In this document: piece after piece, positions 24,446 to 32,250 of the stretch | How the letters are laid out: each line of letters opens with the position of its first letter | Numbering within the stretch: the first letter of the stretch is position 1 | Origin: Actinocorallia populi | GTDB lineage: Bacteria; Actinomycetota; Actinomycetes; Streptosporangiales; Streptosporangiaceae | Assembly: GCF_002995495.1 (NCBI RefSeq) | Contig: NZ_PVZV01000001.1 | Span: 1,240,001-1,304,000 of the forward strand | Reading direction: 5' to 3' | Length of the DNA stretch: 64,000 nt | The notes under the pieces: model-generated | Database searches by the model: none | What the model was told of the DNA's origin: nothing | What the model saw: the letters and a program-made list of their open reading frames with translations, nothing else | Position numbers and translations under genes: made by a program

Positions 24446-24850
24446 ATGACCACAGAGAACAAGAACGTCGTTGAGCGGGCGCTGGCGGAGCTGATCGGGA
24501 CGGGCGACGTCGACGCGCTCGCGCCGCTGCTGAGCGACGAATTCGTCCATCACAGGCCGGACGCCACCTCGTCGACCAAGACGGAATGGCTCGCCGCCGT
24601 GCGCGCGGCGTTGGGGACGATCGCCGGCATGCAGGTCGAGGTCCATCACGTACTGGCCGACGGTGACCACGTCGTGATGCACTCGCGGCGCCGGCTCCCC
24701 GCCGGACCGGAGATCACGGTCGTCGACATCTGGCGGATCGACGACGGGCTGATCGCCGAAGGATGGGAGATCATCGAGCCGACGGCCCAGGCCGCCGCCA
24801 ACCTGGTGTGGTGGGAGCCCGCCGCCTCAAGGACTCACCCGATTCGTTGA
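24446..24850 (+). CDS. SnoaL-like/NTF2-fold protein
   Basis: The 134-aa product has a cone-shaped NTF2 fold: VERALAELIGTGDVDALAPLLSDEFVHHRPD, LADGDHVVMHSRRRLP, VVDIWRIDDGLIAEGWEIIEP. SnoaL relatives are small cyclases, isomerases or ligand-binding proteins. ATG 24446 gives the family's usual start; in-frame ATGs at 24380 and 24395 overlap the divergent promoter region. Likely target of the MmyB regulator on the other strand. Confidence 0.82.
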   Translation: MTTENKNVVERALAELIGTGDVDALAPLLSDEFVHHRPDATSSTKTEWLAAVRAALGTIAGMQVEVHHVLADGDHVVMHSRRRLPAGPEITVVDIWRIDDGLIAEGWEIIEPTAQAAANLVWWEPAASRTHPIR

Positions 24851-24935
24851 GGACGGTGCGACCGGCCCACTGGACCAGGAGGCTTCGCCGCCGCTGTGAC
24901 GTGGACAGGGGCGGGAGACGTCTACAGTTGCAGCC

Positions 24936-26096
24936 GTGCAGAAGGCTGAGATCGTCGTCAGTAAGCCGTCCGGGCCGGAGGGGCCGGTGCGGACCGGGGA
25001 ACTCCTGGCCAGGGACAGGGGGATGCTCACCGTCAGGTGGGATGACGATGGGTCGGAAGAGCGGGTTCCGATCAGCGCCACCACCACGTTCATGCCGCGG
25101 GGGAGCCTGCGGCATGAGGCGTTCGCCGATCCGGCGGGGTTCGCCGCGCGGCTGGAGAAGGACGCGGTCGGGTTGTTCGCCCAGGTACTGCGGGAGGTCG
25201 GCGGCCGCCAGCGGTCCGGGGATCTCAAGAAGCACCTGGGCGAGCTCGGGCTCGACTCCGTGGCCGTGGACCGGGCGTGGAGGCGCGCCCAGAAGAGGCT
25301 CGGCGAGGTCGAGGGGGTCACCGAGGCGAACAACGCCTACCGGTGGAGGCCGGCTCGGCATGAGGCGCCGGTGACCGGAGGAGAGCCTCCGGCAGAAGAG
25401 GCCGGACCGGCGGCGGGAGCCGAGGTGCGGGCGGAGCCGGATGCGTTCGCCGAGGCCTCGACCCCGGCGTTCACGGGCGAGGACGCGTCCGCGCCGCGGC
25501 AGCTGCTCCGCGGGCTGCTGGAGCAGGGCGGCCGGGACGTCGAAGCGGCCCCGCTCCCCGCGGTTCTCGATCTGCTCATCGCGGTGGACGGCGATCTGAC
25601 GGAAGACGACGAGCGGCGGGTCGACGAGGCCGCCCGGGTACTCGGAAATCGGTTGGAGTCCTCTTCCGCGGAGGAACGGGGCACCATCGGCTGGGACGGC
25701 CTCGCGAAGGTCGCGGCCCGGCTGCCCCTCACTCCGGGAGGCGGGCGAAGCGCGCTGCTCGCGGCGGCGTTCGAGCAGTGGCCCGAGCGGATCACCGAGG
25801 AGATCTGGTGGCGGGACGTCGACGCGCTGCGCCTTGCGGCATGCGAGTCCGACCTCCGGCGCCTGTTCTCCGACGCGGCCGTGCAGGAGCAGGTGATCGC
25901 GCCGCGCGTGAAGAGGGAGGCGGCGCAGACCGCGAACCGGAAGGGGCTCGCGCAGTTGCTGGCGCTTCCCGCCCGGTTCATGGAATGCCTGCCCGCCGAG
26001 GAGGTCGCCGCCGCGTTCAGGCGCGTGTCCCGGACCGACCCCTACGCGGCCGCCTGGCTGGACGCCCTGGAGGGAAAGAGCTCCTCGCACCACTGA
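24936..26096 (+). CDS. Uncharacterised 386-aa multidomain protein
   Basis: I do not recognise this family. A small beta-rich N-domain (1-50, TGELLARDRGMLTVRWDDDGSEERVPI) looks like a tudor/SH3 barrel. Residues about 75-130 resemble a winged helix (FAQVLREVGGRQRSGDLKKHLGEL, AWRRAQKRL). An acidic Pro/Ala-rich linker (135-190) leads to an all-helical C-half ending RTDPYAAAWLDALEG. No membrane segment or catalytic motif is visible. TACAGT (24923-24928) ends 7 nt before GTG 24936, which suggests a leaderless mRNA. It is followed closely by the convergent AAA/DUF4143 gene; a nucleic-acid-binding role is only a guess. Confidence 0.7.
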   Translation: MQKAEIVVSKPSGPEGPVRTGELLARDRGMLTVRWDDDGSEERVPISATTTFMPRGSLRHEAFADPAGFAARLEKDAVGLFAQVLREVGGRQRSGDLKKHLGELGLDSVAVDRAWRRAQKRLGEVEGVTEANNAYRWRPARHEAPVTGGEPPAEEAGPAAGAEVRAEPDAFAEASTPAFTGEDASAPRQLLRGLLEQGGRDVEAAPLPAVLDLLIAVDGDLTEDDERRVDEAARVLGNRLESSSAEERGTIGWDGLAKVAARLPLTPGGGRSALLAAAFEQWPERITEEIWWRDVDALRLAACESDLRRLFSDAAVQEQVIAPRVKREAAQTANRKGLAQLLALPARFMECLPAEEVAAAFRRVSRTDPYAAAWLDALEGKSSSHH

Positions 26097-26119
26097 AGAC
26101 CCGCCGCGGCGGCTGCGCT

Positions 26120-27325
26120 TCAGACCTCCCAGAGCGCGCTGATGGGCATGGCGCGGAGGCGGGGACCGAAGGAGAGGGTCTGGGTGCCGGTGTAGAGGAC
26201 CATGCCGGTGAGGAAGTCGTCGCCGAGGCGGTCGGCGAGGTGGCGGAGGCCGCGGAAGTCGCCGGGGCGGACGGTGGAGGCGGCTTTGACCTCGATGCCG
26301 ACCACTTGACCTCGGCGGTTCTCCAGGACGGCGTCGACTTCGACCTTGTCCTTGGTGCGGTAGTGGAAGAGCTCCGCACGCTCCTGCGACCAGGTGAGCT
26401 GGCGGGCGAGCTCCATGAGGACGAAGCCCTCCATGAGCGGGCCGAACTGCCCGGTCGGCCGCAGGAGGCTGCGGGTGTCGGCGGAGATGAGGTTGGCGGC
26501 GATGCCGGAGTCGACGAAGGCGAGCTTGGGGGTGGCGACGGCGCGGGTGCTCAGATTGCGTGACCAGGCTGGGATGCGTTTGACCAGGAAGACCTCTTCG
26601 AGGAGGCCCAGATACCGTTGGACGGTTCTGGCGGAGATGCTGAGTTCGTCGGCGAGCGAGCTGGCGTTGATCAACTGGCCGGAACGGGCGGAGAGAAGGC
26701 GCAGAAGCGCATGCATCTCCGCGGTGCGCTCGATCTCTGAAAGCCGACTGACGTCCCGGGCGACCAGGTCGCCGACGTAGGAGTCGAAGAAACGTTCCCG
26801 ACGACGGGCGGTGGTGCGAGCGACCGCCTCTGGGAAACCGCCTCGGACGACGCGTTCGGCGTAGTCGGACCGGGTGACCTGTGAGGTGTGCGCCAGGTCG
26901 GGTCCTTGAGCGAACACCGCGTCCAGAAATCCGTCAGGGGTGCCGTCGATCTCACCTTGGGAGAAGGGCCAGAGTTCGATGGTCTCCATCCGGCCGGGGA
27001 GCGCGTCGGGGAGTCCGCGCAGCCCCAGAACGCGCGCGGAACCTGTGAGGAGGAAGCGTCCAGGCCGGGGGTCGCGATCCACGACCTCCTTGATGGCGAG
27101 CATCAGTTCCGGTACGCGCTGGATCTCGTCCACGATCAGGAGTTCGCCGACGTCGACGAATCCGTCGGGATCCTCCATGGCCGCCAACCGGGTCGCCGTC
27201 GTATCGAGATTGCGCCATTCGGCTTCGGTGCCTTTGGCGCTGAGCCTGACGAGGGTGCTCTTGCCGCATTGGCGCGCACCGGTCACCAGCACTACGCGCG
27301 TGTCTTCCAGAGCGTCGCCGAGCAT
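26120..27325 (-). CDS. AAA ATPase with DUF4143 domain
   Basis: The 401-aa protein has Walker A GARQCGKST at residues 16-24, Walker B LLIVDEIQ near 62, sensor LLTGSAR, then a winged helix (SSLADELSISARTVQRYL) and DUF4143 with a PD-(D/E)xK-like ending (KVEVDAVLEN, GIEVKA). This is the AAA_14 family, widely distributed and often in mobile or defence contexts; function is mostly unknown. An in-frame TGA lies 51 nt before ATG 27325, and no better start exists, so the N-terminus is a few residues shorter than common. There is no ribosome site. A 23-bp repeat array lies directly upstream. Confidence 0.88.
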   Translation of the reverse strand: MLGDALEDTRVVLVTGARQCGKSTLVRLSAKGTEAEWRNLDTTATRLAAMEDPDGFVDVGELLIVDEIQRVPELMLAIKEVVDRDPRPGRFLLTGSARVLGLRGLPDALPGRMETIELWPFSQGEIDGTPDGFLDAVFAQGPDLAHTSQVTRSDYAERVVRGGFPEAVARTTARRRERFFDSYVGDLVARDVSRLSEIERTAEMHALLRLLSARSGQLINASSLADELSISARTVQRYLGLLEEVFLVKRIPAWSRNLSTRAVATPKLAFVDSGIAANLISADTRSLLRPTGQFGPLMEGFVLMELARQLTWSQERAELFHYRTKDKVEVDAVLENRRGQVVGIEVKAASTVRPGDFRGLRHLADRLGDDFLTGMVLYTGTQTLSFGPRLRAMPISALWEV

Positions 27326-27398
27326 GCTCTGCGCCCGCCTGGCAGCACCCGGCCGAGCGGTGTCCTCGTCTCCTCACCCACCAGCCAGGGATGGCACG

Positions 27399-27536
27399 AG
27401 CACACCTGTGCTGTCCTGGAAGTCGCTGGTGTGCTGTCCAATTGGACGCTGATCAGCTGCCGGTTTAGTCGCTGGTTTGCTGCCGGATTGGTCGCTGGGT
27501 CGCTGTCAGATCGGTCGCTTCGGTCAGATCGTGGGG
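27399..27536. repeat. 23-bp iteron-like tandem repeat array
   Basis: Units start at 27422, 27445, 27468, 27491 and 27514, exactly 23 bp apart, with a degenerate extra unit at 27399. The core is GTCGCTGGT-TGCTG-C-ATTG, and the best pair (27422 and 27468) match at most positions. The period is not a multiple of three, so it is not coding repeats. The last unit runs into the 3' end of the siderophore ATPase gene. It lies about 100 bp upstream of the AAA/DUF4143 gene. Confidence 0.8.
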
Positions 27537-28300
27537 ACGATCATGGGGGTGCCGGTGTGGGGGTCGGGGACGACGAGGTTGGGGAGGTCGAAGACCTTCT
27601 CGATCAAGGGGGCCGTGACGATGTCGGAGGGGGCGCCCTCGGCGATGACGGCGCCGTTCTTCATGGCGATGAGGTGGTCGGCGTAGCGGCAGGCCTGGTT
27701 GATGTCGTGGAGGACGGCGATGACGGTGCGGCCCTCGTCGCGGAGGCGGGCGAAGAGGGACAGCAGCTGGTACTGGTGGGCGATGTCGAGGTAGGTGGTG
27801 GGCTCGTCCAGCAGGAGGTAGGGGGTCTCCTGGGCGAGGACCATCGCCACCCAGACGCGCTGGCGCTGTCCGCCGGAGAGCGCCTCCACCTGGCGGTCGG
27901 CCAGGTCCGTCACGTCGGCGGCGGCCATGGCCTCGGTGACGGCTCGTTCGTCGTCCTGCGACCAGGTGGACAGGAAGGTCTGGTGGGGGTGGCGGCCCCG
28001 GGCGACGAGCTGGCGGACCAGGATGTTCTCGGGGGCGTCGGCGGCCTGGGGGAGGAAGCCGACCTGGCGGGCCAGGACCTTGGGGCGGGTGCGGGAGACG
28101 TCCCGGCCGTCGAAGGTGACGGCGCCCTCCTTCGGGGCGAGGAGGCGGACGAAGGAGCGCAGCAGCGTCGACTTGCCGCAGGCGTTGGCACCGACGACGG
28201 CGGTGAACGCGCCGTCGGGGATGTCGAGGGTCAGCTCGGTGGAGATCACGCGGTCGCCGTAGGCGAGGGTGAGATTCCGGGCGGAGAGGCGGGATTTCAC
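27524..28300 (-). CDS. Iron-siderophore ABC transporter ATPase (FepC-like)
   Basis: The 258-aa ATPase drives import of ferric siderophores. Walker A is GANACGKST (Ala and Cys replace the usual GPNGCGKST residues), signature LSGGQRQRVWVAM, Walker B LLLDEPTTYLDI, and the T-Y-L-D-I-A-H-Q run typical of FepC/FecE. GTG 28300 overlaps the upstream permease stop by 4 bp. It is the last gene of a five-gene operon running from 32106 down to 27524. Confidence 0.93.
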   Translation of the reverse strand: MKSRLSARNLTLAYGDRVISTELTLDIPDGAFTAVVGANACGKSTLLRSFVRLLAPKEGAVTFDGRDVSRTRPKVLARQVGFLPQAADAPENILVRQLVARGRHPHQTFLSTWSQDDERAVTEAMAAADVTDLADRQVEALSGGQRQRVWVAMVLAQETPYLLLDEPTTYLDIAHQYQLLSLFARLRDEGRTVIAVLHDINQACRYADHLIAMKNGAVIAEGAPSDIVTAPLIEKVFDLPNLVVPDPHTGTPMIVPTI

Positions 28301-29316
28301 GATTTCTTCGTCTCTTTGAAGAGCAGCCAGATGAAATAGGTGCCGCCGACGGCCGTCGTCATGACGCCGACCGGCAGGGAGGTGGGGGCGAGCAGCATCT
28401 GGGCGGCGAGGTCGGCGGCGAGCAGCAGGACGGCGCCGCTCAGGGCGGCGGGGACGAACGGGACGCCCGCGGCTCCGGCGAGGCGGCGGCCGATCTGGGG
28501 GGCGGCCAGCGCGACGAACACGATCGGGCCCGCGACGGCGGTGACCGTGGCGGTGCAGCCGACGCCGACCAGGACGACCAGCGGGCGCAGCACGTTCAGG
28601 TTCACGCCGGTGGAGGCGGCGAACTCGTCGCCCAGCACGCTCTGGTGCATCGCCTGGGACAGGGCGGCCATCAGCAGGAAGAGCACGGCCAGGACGGTGA
28701 GGCCGGGGGTGATGTCCGCCCAGTCGACGCCGTTGAGGGAGCCCGCGCTCCAGCTGGTCATGGCGATCGCGACCTCGAGTTCGGCGCGCAGCACGATCCA
28801 GTTGTTCAGCGCGGTGAGGATCGCGTTCATCGCGATGCCGATGACGATCAGCCGCAGGCCGCTCACCCCGGCCTTCCAGGACAGCAGGTAGATCGCCGCG
28901 GCGGCCAGCAGGCCTCCGGCGATCGAGCCCGCCGCCAGCGTCGCGGCGCCGCCCGACAACAGGACGGTCACCAGCAGCGCGCCGGTGTAGGCGCCCGCGT
29001 CGAGCCCGATGATGTCGGGGCTGCCGAGCGCGTTGCGGGTGAGGTTCTGGAAGACCGCCCCGGCGACGCCCAGCGCCGCGCCGAAGACGAGCGCGGCCGT
29101 CACGCGGGGCAGCCGCCACTCGCGGATGACGACCACCGAGTCGCCCTGCCCGGCGAGCGCGGCCAGCGCCTCGCCCGGCGTGGCCCAGGCGGCCCCGTAG
29201 CAGAGGCCGAGCAGGCCCAGCGCCAGTGCGACGACGACCAGCGCGGACGAGACCACGACGGTCCGGCGTTCGGCGCGGGCGGAGAACCGGCCCGCGCGCA
29301 GCACGAGAGAGGTCAT
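28297..29316 (-). CDS. FecCD-family siderophore permease
   Basis: The 339-aa membrane protein has about nine or ten helices. Family motifs include GAALGVAGAVFQNLTRNALGSPDIIGLDAGA, GIAMNAILTALNNWIV and GPIVFVALAAPQIGRRLAG. It pairs with the second FecCD permease encoded just upstream to form the heterodimeric channel. The start overlaps the upstream permease stop by 4 bp. Confidence 0.93.
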   Translation of the reverse strand: MTSLVLRAGRFSARAERRTVVVSSALVVVALALGLLGLCYGAAWATPGEALAALAGQGDSVVVIREWRLPRVTAALVFGAALGVAGAVFQNLTRNALGSPDIIGLDAGAYTGALLVTVLLSGGAATLAAGSIAGGLLAAAAIYLLSWKAGVSGLRLIVIGIAMNAILTALNNWIVLRAELEVAIAMTSWSAGSLNGVDWADITPGLTVLAVLFLLMAALSQAMHQSVLGDEFAASTGVNLNVLRPLVVLVGVGCTATVTAVAGPIVFVALAAPQIGRRLAGAAGVPFVPAALSGAVLLLAADLAAQMLLAPTSLPVGVMTTAVGGTYFIWLLFKETKKS

Positions 29317-30302
29317 AGCGTCACCGTTCCGTAGCGCCGTACGGCCCAGATCAGCACCGGGCCGCCGAGGAAGGCCGTGACGACCGCGACGGGCACCTCG
29401 CCGGTGGGGAGCAGCACCCGGGAGAGGATGTCGGAGACCAGCAGCAGGACGGGGCTGAGCACCATCGTGTAGGCCATCAGCCAGGGGATGGAGCCCCCGG
29501 CCGGCCGGCGGGCCAGGTGGGGGACGATCAGGCCGACGAAGGCGATCGGCCCGGCCACCGCGGTCGCGGTCGCGGCCAGCACGGTGATCAGGACCAGGAC
29601 GGCCAGCCGGGTGCGCAGGATGTGGGCGCCGAGCGTCGAGGCGACCTGCTCGCCGAGGGCGAGGGCGTTCAGCGGGCGGGTCACGGCCATGGCCCCGACC
29701 AGGGCGAGCAGGAGCAGGACCAGCGGGATCAGGAACGGGGACTGCTCGCGTCCGGCGAGGGAGCCGATGTACCAGAAGCGGAACTCGTCGAAGACGGTCG
29801 GCATCAGGAGGCGCAGGCCCAGGGAGATTCCGGCGAGCAGCGAGCTGAGCGCCGTTCCGGCCAGGACGAGCCGCAGCGGCGAGGACCGGCCGACGGAGTG
29901 GACGACGAGCGCGGCGATCACCGATCCGGCGAACGCCAGCAGCAGCTGTGTGATCTGGGAGCCGGCCAGCCCGAGGGCCGCGCCGACCGTGATGGCGAAG
30001 CCCGCGCCTCCCGTGACGCCGAGGATGCCGGGTTCGGCGAGGGGGTTGCGGGTCAGCGTCTGGACGAGCGCTCCGGCCGTGCCCAGGGCCGCGCCCACGC
30101 AGACGGCGAGGATCGTGCGCGGCCCCCGGATGTCGCGGACGATGATGTGCTCGGCGCTTCCCGTGTAGTCGGTGAACGCCTTCAGCACCTCGGCGGGTGC
30201 GACCGCCTGTGCTCCCACACAGACGCTCGCACCCGCCAGGGCGACCAGGAGGAGAAGGGATCCGGCGAGGATCGTGGAACGCCGGAGAAGGTCAGTCCTC
30301 AA
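29313..30302 (-). CDS. FecCD-family siderophore permease
   Basis: The 329-aa partner permease shows GAALGTAGALVQTLTRNPLAEPGILGVTGG, GTALSSLLAGISLGLRLL and GPIAFVGLIVPHLARRPAG. The PHLAR motif and the NPLAEPGILG loop mark the FepD/FecC side. Its 5' end overlaps the siderophore-interacting protein gene by 11 bp, which indicates coupled translation in the iron operon. Confidence 0.93.
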   Translation of the reverse strand: MRTDLLRRSTILAGSLLLLVALAGASVCVGAQAVAPAEVLKAFTDYTGSAEHIIVRDIRGPRTILAVCVGAALGTAGALVQTLTRNPLAEPGILGVTGGAGFAITVGAALGLAGSQITQLLLAFAGSVIAALVVHSVGRSSPLRLVLAGTALSSLLAGISLGLRLLMPTVFDEFRFWYIGSLAGREQSPFLIPLVLLLLALVGAMAVTRPLNALALGEQVASTLGAHILRTRLAVLVLITVLAATATAVAGPIAFVGLIVPHLARRPAGGSIPWLMAYTMVLSPVLLLVSDILSRVLLPTGEVPVAVVTAFLGGPVLIWAVRRYGTVTL

Positions 30303-31101
30303 GGTCGGCTACTCCGCGCTTCCAGTAGCCGGTGAACAGCGAGTCGAGCCTCCCCTTGCTCCAGGCGCGCAGCGGCTTGATGTCGTCGCTCTCCCCGGCG
30401 GCGAACAGGAACGTCCGCGTGTCGGGGAGTTCGAGGCCCTGCACGGTCTCGGCGAGCGAGGAGCGGGCGTCGGAGCGGACCAGCCAGGTGACCGAGACGC
30501 CTTCCCGCGACGCCAGCGGGTAGGCGTGGTCGGCGGCGTCGTCCGTCTCGATCACGACGTGCGCGGAGACGTCGGAGGGCGACTCCTCCAGCCACCGCGC
30601 GGCCGCCGGGAGCGCCGTCGTGTCGACGGCGAACACGTAGTGGCCGTAGTTGTGCGGGAACGACTTTGCTCCGGGAGGCCCCGCGACGGCGACCATGTCG
30701 CCGACCGCGACGGAGGACGCCCAGGCCGAGCCGACACCGCCTTCGTGGACCACGGCGTCGATGTCCATCTCCCGCGCGGCCGCGTCGTAACGGCGGACCG
30801 TGTACTTGCGCGTCGTCGGAAACGGTTTCGGCCAGTCGAGCATCTGCTCTTCGTTGGGGACGGGGTGCCGGAGGGTTCCGTCGGGATCGGGGAAGACGAT
30901 CCTGACATGGTCGTCCGCCTGGTAGCTGTGGAAGCCGTCCAGGCCGGGCCCGCCCACCGTCACCCGGATGATGTTCGGCGTCACGCACTCCGTCCGCAGG
31001 ACGGTGGTGGTGCGGAAGCCGATGGGGTAGGGGACGCGGACCACGCCCTCGCCCTCCCGGTGGTGGGCGGCGACGCGTTCGCGGGGGTTGCTGCGGTCCA
31101 T
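30292..31101 (-). CDS. Siderophore-interacting protein (FAD ferric reductase)
   Basis: The 269-aa flavoprotein belongs to the SIP/ViuB family that reduces ferric siderophores after import to release iron. It begins with an FAD-binding beta barrel (RTTVLRTECVTPNIIRVTVGG, RKYTVRRYD, the R-x-Y-T flavin motif) and ends with an NAD(P)H-side domain (RSDARSSLAETVQGLELPD, TFLFAAGESDDIKPLRAW, then KRGVADLED). Encoded between the binding protein and permeases, so its product is available with the transporter. Confidence 0.92.
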   Translation of the reverse strand: MDRSNPRERVAAHHREGEGVVRVPYPIGFRTTTVLRTECVTPNIIRVTVGGPGLDGFHSYQADDHVRIVFPDPDGTLRHPVPNEEQMLDWPKPFPTTRKYTVRRYDAAAREMDIDAVVHEGGVGSAWASSVAVGDMVAVAGPPGAKSFPHNYGHYVFAVDTTALPAAARWLEESPSDVSAHVVIETDDAADHAYPLASREGVSVTWLVRSDARSSLAETVQGLELPDTRTFLFAAGESDDIKPLRAWSKGRLDSLFTGYWKRGVADLED

Positions 31102-31107
31102 GGAGTC

Positions 31108-32106
31108 TCAGCTCTCCAGGAGGGGTGCGAGCGCCTTGTCGAGGGCGTCGAGGGTCTTGAGGGCCGAGGTGTAGGTCACCGCTTCGGTGTAGGGCACCGG
31201 GAAGGCCCTGCCCGCCTTGACCGCCGGAAGGTTCTTCCACAGCTCGTTGTCCAGGACGTACTTGACGGCGTCGGCGGGGGTGCCGTCGGCCTGCACCGTG
31301 TAGGTGATGGCGTCGGCCTCGGCGAAGCTCGCGGGGAGTTCCTCGATGGAGGAGTACTCGCTGACGTCCGCGCTGCCGCCGCCCTTCTTCTTGACCTCGC
31401 CGTAGTACTGCACGCCGAGGTCGACGGCGACGTTGGTGCCCCAGGAGCCGGCGAACTCGCGGTGGAACTCCCCGGACCCGACCTCGCCGTAGGCGCCGAG
31501 GTGACCGAACTTCAGGTCCTTCAGGACGTCCTTGTACTTGTCGGAGATCTGCTGCACCTTGCTCTCGTACGCCTTCTTGGTGTCCTCGAAGTTGTCGAGG
31601 CGGCCCGCGGCGTCGGACTGCTGGCGGGACTGCTCGCGCCAGGCGTCGGGCCGGGTCGGGCCGATCGCGACGACCGGGGCGATCGACTCCAGCCGCTTGA
31701 TGTCGACGTCGGCGAGGACGGGCGCGGGCACGCCGATGACGATGAGGTCGGGCTTGACCGCGGCGATGGCCTCGTAGTTGGTCTCGGCGGCGGTCGCGCC
31801 CGCGACCTTCTCCAGCTTCTCGTAGGTGGCGCGGTCCTCGTCGGTCATCATCGGGATGCCGCGCGGCCAGGTGGAGATGCCGACGAGGGCGGCGTCGGCC
31901 TCGATGAGGACGGGCACGGCGTAGCCGGTCGCGACGACCCGCTTCGGATCGGTCGGAATGGTGATGTCGCCGTTGTCCGCCTTGAAACTGCGGGTGGCGG
32001 ACTTGTCGGCCTTGTCGGATGCATCGCCGGAGCCGCAACCGGTGGCGGTCAGGGTGAGCGCGAGGGCCAGGGCACCGGCGAGACGCCAGGGTCTGCGAGA
32101 GGACAT
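31108..32106 (-). CDS. Iron-siderophore binding lipoprotein
   Basis: The 332-aa substrate-binding protein has a lipoprotein signal (MSSRRPWRLAGALALALTLT, lipobox TATGC, Cys24) and two Rossmann-like lobes of the FhuD/FecB type (GDITIPTDPKRVVATGY, LIVIGVPAP, a long linking helix around KAYESKVQQISDKYKDV). It captures the ferric siderophore outside and hands it to the FecCD permeases. AAGGAAA precedes ATG 32106. First gene of the operon, behind an iron box. Confidence 0.93.
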   Translation of the reverse strand: MSSRRPWRLAGALALALTLTATGCGSGDASDKADKSATRSFKADNGDITIPTDPKRVVATGYAVPVLIEADAALVGISTWPRGIPMMTDEDRATYEKLEKVAGATAAETNYEAIAAVKPDLIVIGVPAPVLADVDIKRLESIAPVVAIGPTRPDAWREQSRQQSDAAGRLDNFEDTKKAYESKVQQISDKYKDVLKDLKFGHLGAYGEVGSGEFHREFAGSWGTNVAVDLGVQYYGEVKKKGGGSADVSEYSSIEELPASFAEADAITYTVQADGTPADAVKYVLDNELWKNLPAVKAGRAFPVPYTEAVTYTSALKTLDALDKALAPLLES

Positions 32107-32160
32107 GTGGGGTTTCCTTAGATACGTGCAGGTGGGAGGCCTCTGGAGGATCCGGAAGCG

Positions 32161-32179
32161 TTACTTAGGCTAGCCTTAC
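32161..32179. promoter_or_regulatory. Iron box (IdeR/DmdR-type) of siderophore operon
   Basis: TTACTTAGGCTAGCCTTAC matches the IdeR/DtxR consensus in its central GGCTAGCC dyad and TTA ends. It lies about 55 bp upstream of the binding-protein start, so the operon should be repressed by iron-loaded IdeR/DmdR. Confidence 0.85.
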
Positions 32180-32250
32180 CTTCCCTCGCGGGATATCGGT
32201 GAGAGGTCAACCTGTGTCGGTCAGCGGACATTTCGCCGCGATCAAGGGGC
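32161..32250 (+). repeat. Truncated copy of the AraC promoter and gene start
   Basis: This block repeats 33581-33670 at most positions. It includes the iron box, the TATCGG and GAGAGGTCAACC ribosome-site region, and a GTG start (32214) followed by codons for MSVSGHF; the intact AraC gene begins MSLSGHF. It stops being similar at the stop codon of the exporter gene (32242-32244). It is a direct duplication flanking the exporter. Confidence 0.85.

Noticed and set aside
27399-27536. Possible CRISPR array
   Set aside because: Units are directly adjacent and diverged, with no spacers and no cas genes.
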